DNA from: Lacibacter sp. H375
GTDB taxonomy: Bacteria; Bacteroidota; Bacteroidia; Chitinophagales; Chitinophagaceae
Assembly: GCF_037892425.1 (NCBI RefSeq)
Contig: NZ_JBBKTT010000001.1
Span: 3,286,001 to 3,350,000, forward strand
DNA: 64,000 nucleotides
Reading direction: 5' to 3'
Shown: piece by piece, positions 53,085 through 63,432 of the stretch
Layout: every line of letters begins with the position of its first letter
Numbering within the stretch: the stretch's first letter is position 1
Notes under the pieces: generated by a model
What the model was told of the DNA's origin: nothing
The model's database searches: none
The model's input: the letters and a program-made list of their open reading frames with translations, nothing else
Made by a program: the position numbers and the translations under genes

Positions 53085-56000
53085 TTGAACCGGTACAAAC
53101 TATACTGTTTTTTTCTGCTGATTCCTTTCATGGAATATGGTTGCAGATCTGGTGCTGTTGCTGACAGCAAGTTCTATTTTACGTTAATTAAGGCTGATGA
53201 TACCAATATTGACTTCAGTAATGAGATTACCGAGAGTGATTCGGTAAACGTGTTTAAAAACGAATACATGTATAATGGATCCGGTGTGGGAGTTGGTGAT
53301 TTTAACAATGACGGCCTGCAGGATCTGTTTTTTGCCGGAAGTATGGTTAGCAGTAAACTTTACATTAACAAAGGCGATTTTAAATTTGAAGACATAACTA
53401 CTCAGGCAGGTATTACAACCAACAGGTGGTGTACAGGCGTAACAGTGATCGATATTAATAACGATGGGTTTCAGGATGTATATGTTTCTTCTTCTCATTC
53501 GGCCAACGCCGAACAAAGAAAAAATCAGTTGTTTATTAATGATGGTAAACTTCATTTTACCGATCAGGCAGAGGCATATGGTTTGGCTGATACCGGTTAC
53601 TCAACACAGGCAGCCTTTCTCGACTTTGATAAAGATGGTGATTTGGATATGTATTTACTAAATCACCGGCTTTATAGTCATACAGCAAATAATCTTCAAC
53701 CTAAAGATACCAGTGGTACTTCTCTTGCACAGGATAAGCTCTACATGAATTTGGGTGTGTCTGCAGGCAAGAATCATCCTGTATTTAAAGATGTTTCACT
53801 ACAGGCAGGTATAAAAGAAGATGGTTATGGATTGGGTATTGTTGTTACAGATGCAAACCAGGATAACTGGCCGGATATTTATGTTGCCAATGATTATATC
53901 GGTAACGACCTTTTATGGCTGAATAATCAGGACGGTACATTCTCTAACAGTATTTCGTCTTCATTGAAATACCAAAGCTATAACAGCATGGGGGTGGATG
54001 CAGCCGATATCAATAACGATCTGCTTCCCGATCTTGTAACATTGGATATGCTTCCCGACACTAATGAACGTAAGAAGATGATGCTCAACAGCAGCAACCA
54101 GGAAAAATTTGATATGCAGCAACGACTTGGATATGAGCCTGCTTACATGCGAAACATGCTTCATCTTAATAACGGTAATCGCCAGGTGAAAAATAAACAG
54201 GTTCCGTTTTACAGTGAAATCGGTCAAATGGCAGGCATATTTGAAACTGACTGGAGCTGGAGCGTACTTATGGCCGATTTTGATAATGATGGCTGGAAAG
54301 ACATGCATATCACCAATGGGTTGGGTAAAGACGTAACCAATAATGATTATGCTACGTTTAGAAATTCACAAACACATGTAACCAATTATACATTTGGTGG
54401 CGGCACTTCTCAAAAACCGTTAGACACAAACACAATCGCATCGCTGCGAAAAGAAATTGATGAATATGGCAGCGTTAAAATGGATAATTATTTTTTCCGT
54501 AACAACGGCGATCTCACATTTAATAATATCACATCCCAAACTGGTTTTGCTATTCCATCTATTTCCAGTGGAGCTGCCTATGCAGACCTTGATAATGATG
54601 GCGATCTCGATCTGGTAGTAAACAATATTAACCAAGAAGCATTTGTTTGGAAAAATGAACTTCGTCAATCAATTTCCGATAGTACAGAGAATTTTCTTTC
54701 AGTACAACTCAAAGGCTCATCAACTAATACTGCAGGTTTAGGTTGTAAGCTGGTTGTTTATTCAAATGGTAAACAGCAGATCATTGAGCAATCACCCGTA
54801 AGAGGTTTTTCATCCAGTGTTGATTTCAGACTTCATTTCGGCATCGGAACTGCCACAATTATTGATTCACTTAGAGTGCAATGGCAGGATAATAAAGTAG
54901 AATTGCTTACGTCTATTAAATGTAACCAACAGCTTGTTGTAAATTATAAAGATGCGCATGAAAGTACATCTGCAAAAAAACAGTCTATTGGTCATACTTT
55001 GTTTGCTGAAATAAGTGTACCAGGCTTTGATTACAAACATGCCGAAGTTCAAAATTTTGATTTTGGTACACATCAACCTTTACTTCAACGATATTCACAA
55101 TTAGGCCCCTGTATTGCAACAGGAGATATGAACGGTGATGGTCTTGCAGATTTTTTTGTGGGCGGTGCCGCCAACCAATCCGGTCAATTGTTTTTTCAAA
55201 AACCAGATGGAAGCTTTGCTTCAACCAATCTTGTTGAAGGCATGAAGCCTGAAGAAGATTTAGGTGCCGTTTTGTTTGATACTGATGCTGACGCTGATCT
55301 TGACCTGTTAATTGTTGGAGGCAGTTTTGAATTTACCGTAGCAAAATACAATCAACCACGACTTTATATTAATGACGGCAGGGGTAAATTTTTATATGAT
55401 GCATCAGCTTTGCCGCTTATAACGGATATTACTGAGGCAATAACTGTAGCTGATTATGATGGAGATAAGGATGTGGATGTTTTTATTGGCGGTCGATTAA
55501 CTCCGCAGCAATATCCACAATCGCCACGCAGCTATTTATTGCAGAATAACAAAGGAAAATTTACTGATGTAACGAAAGCAGTAAGTCCGGGGTTGGAATT
55601 TCCCGGGATGATTAATGCTGCACAGTTTACCGATTTCAATAACGATAACAAGCCTGATCTTGTATTGTCCGGGGAATTTACACTGATCCGTTTTTTCAAA
55701 AATGAAAATAACAAATTGATTGAAGTAACAGGCGAAACAGGTCTTACAAAAATGCGTGGTTTCTGGCGTTCATTACAACAGGCCGATCTGGATAAGGATG
55801 GCGATATGGATTATGTTGTTGGGAACATGGGTTACAACAATCGATATCGTCTTACTGCTGATAAGCCAATGGAACTGTATGCAAAGGATATGGATAAGAA
55901 CGGATCCATTGATTTGATTCCTGCATATTATATCAAAAATAAAAATGGGAAAGTAGCGCTTTATCCGGCTTTAGATCGAAATCAATTAGCCGAACAGGTG

Positions 56001-56483
56001 CCTGCTGTTAAGAAAAAATATTTACTGCATAAGGATTATTCAGCTGTAACAATGAAGCAATTGGTGAACGATTTTGGTGCGGATGATTGGACAGTTTTAA
56101 CCTGCGAAACCTTTTCGTCTGTTTGGATTGAGAACGAAGGGAATGGAAAATTTAAAACACATGTGTTGCCTGTACAGGTTCAGTTTGCGCCGGTAAACGA
56201 TATTATAGTGGATGATGTTGATGCAGATGGTTTTCTGGATATACTGGTTGCAGGTAATGAATATCAAATGGCAGCAAGTACCGGACGGTATGATGCATCT
56301 TACGGACTTTTCTTAAAGGGTAATGGTAAAGGGGAGTTTGTTCCTGTTAATGCAACAGCGAGTGGATTGGTAATTGATGGAGATGTAAAGGATATGAAGT
56401 TGATTTCAATAAGTAATAAGGGCAAGGTTTTGTTGGTTGCTCCCAATGATGGTAAACTCAAAACATTTTCAGTAAAGCAATAA
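53085..56483 (+). CDS. FG-GAP/VCBS repeat lipoprotein with UnbV/ASPIC domain
   Basis: A 1132-residue protein. There is no ATG at the front: the TTG at 53085 gives MNRYKLYCFFLLIPFMEYGC, a lipoprotein-like signal, whereas the first ATG (53130) would lose it. FG-GAP/VCBS propeller units recur throughout, each with a calcium-type acidic loop (DFNNDGLQDLFF, DINNDGFQDVYV, DFDKDGDLDMYL and so on). Residues about 540-625 match an UnbV/ASPIC domain (VQLKGSSTNTAG, DFRLHFGIGTATIIDSLRVQW). Similar large proteins accompany SusCD pairs in this phylum. A surface glycan-binding or adhesion role is likely. No hydrolase motif is seen. Confidence 0.85.
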   Translation: MNRYKLYCFFLLIPFMEYGCRSGAVADSKFYFTLIKADDTNIDFSNEITESDSVNVFKNEYMYNGSGVGVGDFNNDGLQDLFFAGSMVSSKLYINKGDFKFEDITTQAGITTNRWCTGVTVIDINNDGFQDVYVSSSHSANAEQRKNQLFINDGKLHFTDQAEAYGLADTGYSTQAAFLDFDKDGDLDMYLLNHRLYSHTANNLQPKDTSGTSLAQDKLYMNLGVSAGKNHPVFKDVSLQAGIKEDGYGLGIVVTDANQDNWPDIYVANDYIGNDLLWLNNQDGTFSNSISSSLKYQSYNSMGVDAADINNDLLPDLVTLDMLPDTNERKKMMLNSSNQEKFDMQQRLGYEPAYMRNMLHLNNGNRQVKNKQVPFYSEIGQMAGIFETDWSWSVLMADFDNDGWKDMHITNGLGKDVTNNDYATFRNSQTHVTNYTFGGGTSQKPLDTNTIASLRKEIDEYGSVKMDNYFFRNNGDLTFNNITSQTGFAIPSISSGAAYADLDNDGDLDLVVNNINQEAFVWKNELRQSISDSTENFLSVQLKGSSTNTAGLGCKLVVYSNGKQQIIEQSPVRGFSSSVDFRLHFGIGTATIIDSLRVQWQDNKVELLTSIKCNQQLVVNYKDAHESTSAKKQSIGHTLFAEISVPGFDYKHAEVQNFDFGTHQPLLQRYSQLGPCIATGDMNGDGLADFFVGGAANQSGQLFFQKPDGSFASTNLVEGMKPEEDLGAVLFDTDADADLDLLIVGGSFEFTVAKYNQPRLYINDGRGKFLYDASALPLITDITEAITVADYDGDKDVDVFIGGRLTPQQYPQSPRSYLLQNNKGKFTDVTKAVSPGLEFPGMINAAQFTDFNNDNKPDLVLSGEFTLIRFFKNENNKLIEVTGETGLTKMRGFWRSLQQADLDKDGDMDYVVGNMGYNNRYRLTADKPMELYAKDMDKNGSIDLIPAYYIKNKNGKVALYPALDRNQLAEQVPAVKKKYLLHKDYSAVTMKQLVNDFGADDWTVLTCETFSSVWIENEGNGKFKTHVLPVQVQFAPVNDIIVDDVDADGFLDILVAGNEYQMAASTGRYDASYGLFLKGNGKGEFVPVNATASGLVIDGDVKDMKLISISNKGKVLLVAPNDGKLKTFSVKQ

Positions 56484-56524
56484 CATAAAAAAATATGTAG
56501 GTATATATGAATACTTCGATCAAA

Positions 56525-58072
56525 ATGAAAAAAACATTTTTAACTGCGGCATTATCGATCGCAGCTTTGGCCGGTTTATTTGCGCAGCAAAATTCAGCAA
56601 CTATTAATACAGATGCCGGCAAACACATCATTAATAAAAACATTTACGGTCACTTTGCCGAGCACTTAGGTGCTTGTATTTATGGAGGGTTCTACGTAGG
56701 TGATACCAATAAAATCATTCCCAATACAAACGGTGTAAGAAACGATATCATCGATGCTTTAAAAAAATTAAAAGTTCCGAATTTACGTTGGCCTGGTGGT
56801 TGCTTTGCAGATACCTATCATTGGAAAGACGGCATAGGTCCGAAAGCAAACCGTCCTTCTATTGTAAACCGTTGGTGGGGAGGAGTAACCGAAGACAATA
56901 GTTTTGGTACACACGATTTTTTAAACATGTGTGAGTTGATAGGTGCAACACCTTACCTCGCAGGAAATGTGGGAAGTGGTACTGTACAGGAACTGGCCGA
57001 TTGGGTGGAATATGTAAATGGAAAACCCAATACAAGCCCCATGAGCAATCTGCGTGTAAAGAACGGCCGCTTACAACCATGGAATGTTACTATATGGGGT
57101 GTAGGTAATGAAGCATGGGGATGCGGTGGCAACATGAAGCCTGAATATTATTCAAATTTGTTTCGTCAATATTCAACTTATATGACCGATTGGTCTAATA
57201 GTGATAAGCTGTTTCGTGTGGCATCAGGAGCAAACGTAGATAATTATAATTGGACAGAAGTATTGATGCGTGATATTCCGCATAACATGATGGAAGGTGT
57301 GGCACTGCATCACTATGCCCACTTAAAATGGACGGAAAAAGGATCAGCCACTAATTATAACGAAGCTCAGTATTTCGCAACAATGAAGTCGGCGCTTCGT
57401 ATGGAAGAACTGGTAACAAGACATTCAACTATCATGGATAAATATGATCCGGAAAAACGTGTTGCATTGGTTGTAGACGAGTGGGGTGGCTGGTATGAAG
57501 TTGAACCGGGAACTAATCCAGGTTTTCTTTATCAGCAAAATACAATCCGTGATGCAATGATCGCCGGAGTTACGCTTAACATCTTTAATAACCACAGCGA
57601 TCGGGTACGTATGGCAAACCTTGCACAAACAGTAAATGTCCTGCAAGCCGTTATTCTTACCAATAAAGAAAAGATGATTACAACGCCAACATATCATGTA
57701 ATGGAAATGTACAATGTACATCAGGATGCAACGATGCTTCCGCTCCAGCTTACAACAAATGATTATGTGTTTGGTAATGAAAAATTGCCGGCGATATCTG
57801 TATCAGCTTCAAAAAATTCAGCAGGTGTTACACATATTTCATTGGTAAATATTGATGCATCAAAAGAGCAAACTATCAGCATTGATTTGCGTGGTGCGAA
57901 GTACAATACTGTTACAGGCCGTATTCTTACTTCGAAAAAGCTACAAGATTATAACTCATTTGATGAGCCAAACAAAATTCAACCCTCTGTTTTCAATGGA
58001 GCAAAGTTAATCGGAACAACTTTACAGTTAAAGCTCCCTCCATTTTCAGTTGTTGTTTTAACCTTGAAATAA
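56525..58072 (+). CDS. Alpha-L-arabinofuranosidase, GH51 (second copy), exported
   Basis: The ATG at 56525 gives MKKTFLTAALSIAALAGLFAQ, an ideal signal peptide; an ATG 18 bases upstream adds only six residues. The GH51 barrel shows YGHFAEHLGACIYGGFYVG, LRWPGGCFADTYHW, acid/base Glu196 in WGVGNEAWGCGG and nucleophile Glu319 in LVVDEWGGWYEV. The length of 515 residues is normal. It differs clearly from the first GH51 and resembles members active on arabino-oligosaccharides. The next gene (GH43) starts 6 bases after its stop. Confidence 0.94.
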   Translation: MKKTFLTAALSIAALAGLFAQQNSATINTDAGKHIINKNIYGHFAEHLGACIYGGFYVGDTNKIIPNTNGVRNDIIDALKKLKVPNLRWPGGCFADTYHWKDGIGPKANRPSIVNRWWGGVTEDNSFGTHDFLNMCELIGATPYLAGNVGSGTVQELADWVEYVNGKPNTSPMSNLRVKNGRLQPWNVTIWGVGNEAWGCGGNMKPEYYSNLFRQYSTYMTDWSNSDKLFRVASGANVDNYNWTEVLMRDIPHNMMEGVALHHYAHLKWTEKGSATNYNEAQYFATMKSALRMEELVTRHSTIMDKYDPEKRVALVVDEWGGWYEVEPGTNPGFLYQQNTIRDAMIAGVTLNIFNNHSDRVRMANLAQTVNVLQAVILTNKEKMITTPTYHVMEMYNVHQDATMLPLQLTTNDYVFGNEKLPAISVSASKNSAGVTHISLVNIDASKEQTISIDLRGAKYNTVTGRILTSKKLQDYNSFDEPNKIQPSVFNGAKLIGTTLQLKLPPFSVVVLTLK

Positions 58073-58078
58073 AAAAGT

Positions 58079-59560
58079 ATGAAACAGTTTCAATCAATCA
58101 AACTCAGTTCACTCATCGTTGCATTTTTGCTGTTGATGGGTGCATGTAAAAAAAATAGTGGAGGAGGTTCTACACCCGACCCCGTTCTACCTCCGGTAGC
58201 AGTATTCGATATCAACTCCATTAATGATACGTATGGACCCATTGCTCCGTTTGCAAATTTTCTGCAATGGGGGCCACATAATACACACGACCCTGCTATT
58301 ATTAAGGATGGTGAATTCTATTACTCCTACAGTACGGATGTGGGCTATGGAATTGATGTGCGTGCAGGGCTTCAAATACGTCGTTCAAAGGATCTTGTAC
58401 AGTGGACATTTGTTGGTTGGGTATTTAACAATCTGCCAGCAATGGGCGCAGCATACATTACACAAGCAGGCGGAACACCATTTAATTCACTATGGGCACC
58501 CTGTGTTGTAAAAGTAGGTTCAGAATATCGTTTGTATTATTCTCTTAGCAGTGCGGTTCCCCGTTTGAGTGTAATAGGTATGGCAACAGCTACCAATCCT
58601 GTCGGTCCATGGACAGAAAAGGGGCTTGCTGTAACATCGCTCAATAATAACTCAGTACAAACAAATGCAATTGACCCTTCAGTTATCATTACAGCAACCG
58701 GCGAACACTGGATGCACTATGGTTCCGGATGGGATGGTATCTATGCATTGCAGCTAAACCCTTCAACAGGGTTGGCTTTGGTGAGCGGCGATAAAGGGAA
58801 ACGCATCGCCAACCGTGGTTTTACAGGTGGCAGATACAATGGTAATATTGAAGGGCCTGATATTATTTACAATGAAGCACTTAAAAAATATTATCTGTTT
58901 ATAGCGTACGATTGGCTGGAAACAAAATACAATGTACGTGTAATGCGGGGCGATAAACCTGATGGTCCATTTTATGATTATAACGGAGCCGATGCAAACC
59001 TGAACGTGGATCATGGCCCCATGATTATTGCACCATACAAGTTTGCAGGCCATAGTGGATGGCAAGGTGTGTCACACTCTACAACATTTAGTGATGGTAC
59101 AGGTAATTACTTTATTGCTCACCAGGGCCGTCCCGGTATTGATAGGTTTTATATGAATATGCATGTACGTAAGTTGTTCTGGACACAAGATGGCTGGCCG
59201 GTAGCGTCTCCCGAACGATATGCATGGGAAAAAGATTCACTCATTTCACAGGCTGATATAACAGGCGAGTGGGAGCAAATTGTACTTGGTTATAATGTGG
59301 TACCAGGCTATGCAGCCGAACAAACAAATCCTGACTTTCAAAACTCAGTGAATTTAACTATCAACGCTAATGGAACGTTGAATGGTAATGCAGCAAATAC
59401 ATGGACTTACACAGCGCCCTGGTTGCAGTTAAATTGGGCTAATGGCTTTACAGATAAAGTGTATGTTCAGAAAGGACGTGATTGGGAAAACAAAAAGAAC
59501 ACGATCATTTTTACAGGATTAAATAACCAGGGTACAGCCATTTGGGGAAAGAAAAAATAA
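58079..59560 (+). CDS. GH43 arabinanase-like lipoprotein with C-terminal beta domain
   Basis: The lipoprotein signal ends LLLMGAC (Cys23), followed by a Gly/Ser/Pro linker. The five-bladed GH43 domain shows HDPAIIKDGEFYYSYST (catalytic base Asp), AIDPSVIITATGEHWMHYGS, and IEGPDIIYNEALKKYYLF (general acid Glu). Residues about 390-490 are an extra beta domain (ITGEWEQIVLGYNVVPG, KNTIIFTGLNNQGTAIWGKK), as in arabinan endo-1,5-alpha-L-arabinosidases of this phylum. The lipid anchor suggests surface or outer-membrane placement, so it may make the initial cuts in arabinan. It is coupled to its neighbours by gaps of 6 and 1 bases. Confidence 0.92.
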   Translation: MKQFQSIKLSSLIVAFLLLMGACKKNSGGGSTPDPVLPPVAVFDINSINDTYGPIAPFANFLQWGPHNTHDPAIIKDGEFYYSYSTDVGYGIDVRAGLQIRRSKDLVQWTFVGWVFNNLPAMGAAYITQAGGTPFNSLWAPCVVKVGSEYRLYYSLSSAVPRLSVIGMATATNPVGPWTEKGLAVTSLNNNSVQTNAIDPSVIITATGEHWMHYGSGWDGIYALQLNPSTGLALVSGDKGKRIANRGFTGGRYNGNIEGPDIIYNEALKKYYLFIAYDWLETKYNVRVMRGDKPDGPFYDYNGADANLNVDHGPMIIAPYKFAGHSGWQGVSHSTTFSDGTGNYFIAHQGRPGIDRFYMNMHVRKLFWTQDGWPVASPERYAWEKDSLISQADITGEWEQIVLGYNVVPGYAAEQTNPDFQNSVNLTINANGTLNGNAANTWTYTAPWLQLNWANGFTDKVYVQKGRDWENKKNTIIFTGLNNQGTAIWGKKK

Positions 59561-59561
59561 T

Positions 59562-61571
59562 ATGAAACAGTATAACTTGAATATGTTAAGCTATTTTATG
59601 AAATTGAAATATCTTCTTGCCTTTACAATACTTGCGACATCTTCTTTTGCACAAACAAAAAAGATGCTTATAGTGAAAGCCAATCAACCTGTTGCAGATG
59701 TACAACCTACCATGTGGGGTGTTTTTTTTGAAGACATTAATATGGGTGCTGATGGTGGTATTTATGCTGAACTCATTAAGAATCGTTCGTTTGAATTCAG
59801 TAAACCCCTCATGGGCTGGAAAGTGGAGCAAAAGCCGTTTGTAGAAGGTGCAGTAACTGTACAAAACAGGCAAGCTGGTAATCTTCCAAATCCACGTTTT
59901 CTACGTGTGCAATTAAACAATTCAACAAAAGAAAGTCTTAGTATCACAAATGAGGGTTTCCGTGGAATGGGAATAAAGAAAAATTTGCGTTATGATTTTT
60001 CGTTTATGTACCGCACTTCTGCTGCCGGAATAAAAGTGCATGTGGAATTACTTGATGCAAAAAATGAAATTATCGGCAGCACTGTTACAGCAGTAGTAGC
60101 TTCAGGAACCGATTGGAAAAAGCAGGCTGTAAGTTTCAATGCATCAGCAACAGAAATAAAAGGACAATGCAGAATTTGGTTTGAAGGAACGGGAACGATT
60201 GATATGGATATGATTTCATTGTTTCCGGAAGATACCTGGAAAAAACGCCCTGGTGGTATGCGTGCCGACATGATACAGAAGCTTGCTGATATGAAACCCG
60301 GTTTCATTCGCTTCCCCGGCGGATGTATCGTAGAAGGTTTTGATCTTTCGCAGCGTTATCAATGGAAAAAAACAATCGGCCCCATTGAAGAACGTCAGTT
60401 AATTATCAATCGCTGGAATTTCGAATTTGCACATCGCCCCGCTCCCGATTATTTCCAAACATTCGGCTTGGGCTTTTTCGAATATTTTCAGTTAGCAGAA
60501 GATATCGGTGCAGAGCCTTTGCCCATTCTTAATTGCGGTATGGCTTGTCAATTTAATACCGCAGAGCTCGTTCCCTTAGATGAACTGCAGCCGTACATCC
60601 AGGATGCGTTAGATCTGATCGAATTTGCAAATGGAGATGTATCTACCGTGTGGGGAAGCAAACGGGCAGCGATGGGGCATCCTGCGCCTTTCAACTTAAA
60701 ATTTCTTGGTGTTGGCAATGAAAACTGGGGACCGCAATACATCGAGCGGTTACAGATTTTCCAAAAAGCAGTAAAGGAGAGATATCCGGAAATTAAATTG
60801 GTAACAAGCTCCGGAACCGATCCTGATGGTGCACGTTTTGATTTACTCAATACAGAGTTACGCAAAATGAATGCAGATATTATTGATGAACACTATTACC
60901 GCAGACCAGAATGGTTTTTGCAAAATGCAAGACGTTATGACAATTATCCAAGAACAGGATCAAAAATTTTTGCCGGTGAATGGGCCGCACAAAGTGACAA
61001 AGTCGTAAGTGTTGAAAATAAAAACAACTGGTTAACTGCTATTACTGAAGCAGCATTTATGACAGGACTTGAACGTAACGCTGGTGTGGTGCATATGGCA
61101 TCGTATGCACCGTTGTTTGCACACGTGGATGGTTGGCAGTGGAAACCTGATTTAATTTGGGTTGATAATTTGAATGCTTATGGCACACCGGATTATTATG
61201 TACAGAAATTATTCTCTCTAAATAAAGGAACGCATGTTGTTCCTATCACTATGAACAATGATGTGATTGTAGGGCAGGATAGCTTGTATGCATCAGCAGT
61301 AGTTGATAAAGCAAACAATGAATTAGTAATTAAAATTGTGAATGCTTCCGGAAGAGAACAGGTAAATGCAATACTAATTGAAGGAGTAAAAAAGCTGGCA
61401 ACTCAAGGAACCCTCATCGTAATGCAGGATAACGATCTTACAAAAATGAATTCCATTGCACGTCCGCAGGATATAGCGCCGGCGGAAACTACCATTCCTG
61501 TAAAAGGAAAGAAATTTGATTATAAATCAGCTCCATATTCCTTCAGTATACTTCGGATCAAACTGCTTTAA
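59562..61571 (+). CDS. Alpha-L-arabinofuranosidase, GH51 (third copy, long form), exported
   Basis: A 669-residue protein. The first ATG lies one base after the previous stop; an ATG 36 bases downstream (MKLKYLLAFTILATSSFAQ) gives a better signal peptide and may be the true start. An N-terminal part with MWGVFFEDINMGADGGIYAELI begins the catalytic fold. Residues about 80-215 form an inserted carbohydrate-binding-like beta sandwich. The barrel resumes with FIRFPGGCIVEGFD, acid/base Glu387 in GVGNENWGPQ and nucleophile Glu473 in FAGEWAAQ (numbered from 59562). This form is longer than the other two and resembles eukaryote-like arabinofuranosidases active on polymers. Confidence 0.92.
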   Translation: MKQYNLNMLSYFMKLKYLLAFTILATSSFAQTKKMLIVKANQPVADVQPTMWGVFFEDINMGADGGIYAELIKNRSFEFSKPLMGWKVEQKPFVEGAVTVQNRQAGNLPNPRFLRVQLNNSTKESLSITNEGFRGMGIKKNLRYDFSFMYRTSAAGIKVHVELLDAKNEIIGSTVTAVVASGTDWKKQAVSFNASATEIKGQCRIWFEGTGTIDMDMISLFPEDTWKKRPGGMRADMIQKLADMKPGFIRFPGGCIVEGFDLSQRYQWKKTIGPIEERQLIINRWNFEFAHRPAPDYFQTFGLGFFEYFQLAEDIGAEPLPILNCGMACQFNTAELVPLDELQPYIQDALDLIEFANGDVSTVWGSKRAAMGHPAPFNLKFLGVGNENWGPQYIERLQIFQKAVKERYPEIKLVTSSGTDPDGARFDLLNTELRKMNADIIDEHYYRRPEWFLQNARRYDNYPRTGSKIFAGEWAAQSDKVVSVENKNNWLTAITEAAFMTGLERNAGVVHMASYAPLFAHVDGWQWKPDLIWVDNLNAYGTPDYYVQKLFSLNKGTHVVPITMNNDVIVGQDSLYASAVVDKANNELVIKIVNASGREQVNAILIEGVKKLATQGTLIVMQDNDLTKMNSIARPQDIAPAETTIPVKGKKFDYKSAPYSFSILRIKLL

Positions 61572-61580
61572 TTGTTATTT

Positions 61581-62591
61581 ATGAAAAGTATTTTGATTGT
61601 CATTCTTTGTTTCTCTTCGCTGTTTGCAAATGCACAACGGCAACCTGATTCAGTTGGCACAGTAAAACCAACAAGGGAAACACCTGTGCACGATCCGGTG
61701 ATGATTAAAGAAGGGAATACCTATTATCTCTTTTGTACAGGTTTTGGTATTTCTGTGTTTTCATCTACCGATATGAAAAACTGGAAAAAAGAAAAACCTG
61801 TTTTTGCTACAGCACCCAAGTGGGCAGTTGAAACTATTCCCGGTTACAAAGGTCATACATGGGCTCCGGATATCAGTTATCATAACGGCAATTATTATTT
61901 ATACTATTCAGTATCGGCATTCGGAAAAAATACATCCTGCATTGGCGTTGCTGTAAACAAAACGTTGAATTCATCTTCACCCGATTATAAGTGGGAAGAT
62001 AAAGGCAAGCTCATTCAATCAGTACCGGGCAGAGATATGTGGAATGCAATTGATCCCAATCTTATTGTTGATGAAAACAATGTGCCTTGGCTCAGCTTCG
62101 GTTCTTTCTGGAATGGAATGAAATTGCTGAAACTAAATACTGATCTCATCTCTATTGCTCAGCCGGAACAATGGCATACAATCGCATCACGGCCACGAAC
62201 ATTTGGAACTGCAGATACATCGGCAGGAGATGCGGCCATTGAAGCGCCGTTCATTTTTAAGAAGGGGGACTTCTACTTCTTGTTCGTTTCATGGGACTAT
62301 TGTTGTCGTGCGGAAAAAAGCGATTACAAAGTAGTAGTTGGCAGAAGTAAAACGGTTACCGGTCCTTATCTTGACAAAAATAATGTTCCGATGACAGCTG
62401 ATGGCGGATCGTTGGTAGTAGAAGGAGATACAAAAGAATGGTTTGGCGCAGGACACAATTCAGTTTACAGCTTTGGCGGGAAAGATTATATCATTTATCA
62501 CGGATACGATGCATTAGATCGGGGTCGCTCAAAACTATTAATTAACCAACTGGAGTGGGATAGCCAAGGCTGGCCATTTTTAAAGCAATAA
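61581..62591 (+). CDS. GH43 arabinan endo-1,5-alpha-L-arabinosidase-like, exported
   Basis: The ATG at 61581 gives the signal peptide MKSILIVILCFSSLFANAQ; a TTG just upstream is not needed. Compact GH43 propeller: HDPVMIKEGNTYYLFCTGFG with the base Asp, HTWAPDISYHNGNYYLYYS, AIDPNLIVDENNVPWLSFGS, and IEAPFIFKKGDFYFLF with the acid Glu. The pattern FVSWDYCCR is frequent in endo-arabinanases. There is no accessory domain and no lipobox, so it is probably soluble in the periplasm and complements the lipoprotein GH43. It starts 10 bases after the GH51 stop and is the last hydrolase in the run. Confidence 0.93.
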   Translation: MKSILIVILCFSSLFANAQRQPDSVGTVKPTRETPVHDPVMIKEGNTYYLFCTGFGISVFSSTDMKNWKKEKPVFATAPKWAVETIPGYKGHTWAPDISYHNGNYYLYYSVSAFGKNTSCIGVAVNKTLNSSSPDYKWEDKGKLIQSVPGRDMWNAIDPNLIVDENNVPWLSFGSFWNGMKLLKLNTDLISIAQPEQWHTIASRPRTFGTADTSAGDAAIEAPFIFKKGDFYFLFVSWDYCCRAEKSDYKVVVGRSKTVTGPYLDKNNVPMTADGGSLVVEGDTKEWFGAGHNSVYSFGGKDYIIYHGYDALDRGRSKLLINQLEWDSQGWPFLKQ

Positions 62592-62775
62592 AGCTCATCT
62601 GAATAAGTTTGAGAATCTACTCTTGATAGAATCTTTGGAATAGCTGCAAAAAAGTCTATTACAAAGAAGTGTATAACGTAAAGGCTGCCGCCAGTACGCT
62701 ATATTAACGACAAAAAAATATCAAACGGAATCGAAATATAAATTTTACGTCAACTACTTTAACCTCCACAACAAC

Positions 62776-63429
62776 ATGAAATTTTTTATCGACACAGCTA
62801 ATTTAGCACAAATCAAAGAAGCAAATGAACTCGGCATACTGGATGGTGTTACCACCAACCCTTCGTTAATGGCGAAAGAAGGAATTACCGGAGATGCAGC
62901 TATTCAAAATCATTACAAAGCCATTTGTGAAATAGTGGATGGTGATATTAGTGCAGAAGTAATTGCAACTGATTATGCAGGCATAATTGCAGAGGGAAAA
63001 GTGTTAGCCGCTTTGCATCCAAACATTGTTGTAAAAGTTCCCATGATTAAAGATGGTATTAAAGCCATTAAATGGTTTTCGGATAATGGAATCCGAACAA
63101 ATTGCACATTGATTTTTTCTGCTGGACAAGCCATACTTGCTGCAAAGGCCGGAGCTACTTATGTCTCTCCGTTTGTAGGTCGAATTGACGATAGCGGTTG
63201 GGATGGTATGCAATTGATTCAACAGATTGCCAACATTTATGCTGTTCAGGGATTTGAATCAGAGATTCTTGCTGCATCAATCCGTAATGCGAATCATATC
63301 ATTATTGCAGCTGAAATGGGTGCACATGTTTGTACTTGTCCTTTAGATTCTATTCTGGGTTTATTAAAACATCCGTTAACAGATATTGGATTGGCGAAGT
63401 TTTTAGAAGACGCAAAAAAAATGTCATAA
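62776..63429 (+). CDS. Transaldolase / fructose-6-phosphate aldolase-type
   Basis: A 217-residue class I aldolase of the short transaldolase group. [31 protein letters not shown], Schiff-base Lys87 in VVKVPM, and [27 protein letters not shown] are hallmarks. Length and sequence cannot separate transaldolase from fructose-6-phosphate aldolase activity. Next to a transketolase it most likely serves the non-oxidative pentose phosphate pathway. The 184-base gap after the GH43 gene leaves room for its own promoter. Transketolase begins 3 bases after its stop. Confidence 0.92.
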   Translation: MKFFIDTANLAQIKEANELGILDGVTTNPSLMAKEGITGDAAIQNHYKAICEIVDGDISAEVIATDYAGIIAEGKVLAALHPNIVVKVPMIKDGIKAIKWFSDNGIRTNCTLIFSAGQAILAAKAGATYVSPFVGRIDDSGWDGMQLIQQIANIYAVQGFESEILAASIRNANHIIIAAEMGAHVCTCPLDSILGLLKHPLTDIGLAKFLEDAKKMS

Positions 63430-63432
63430 GCT

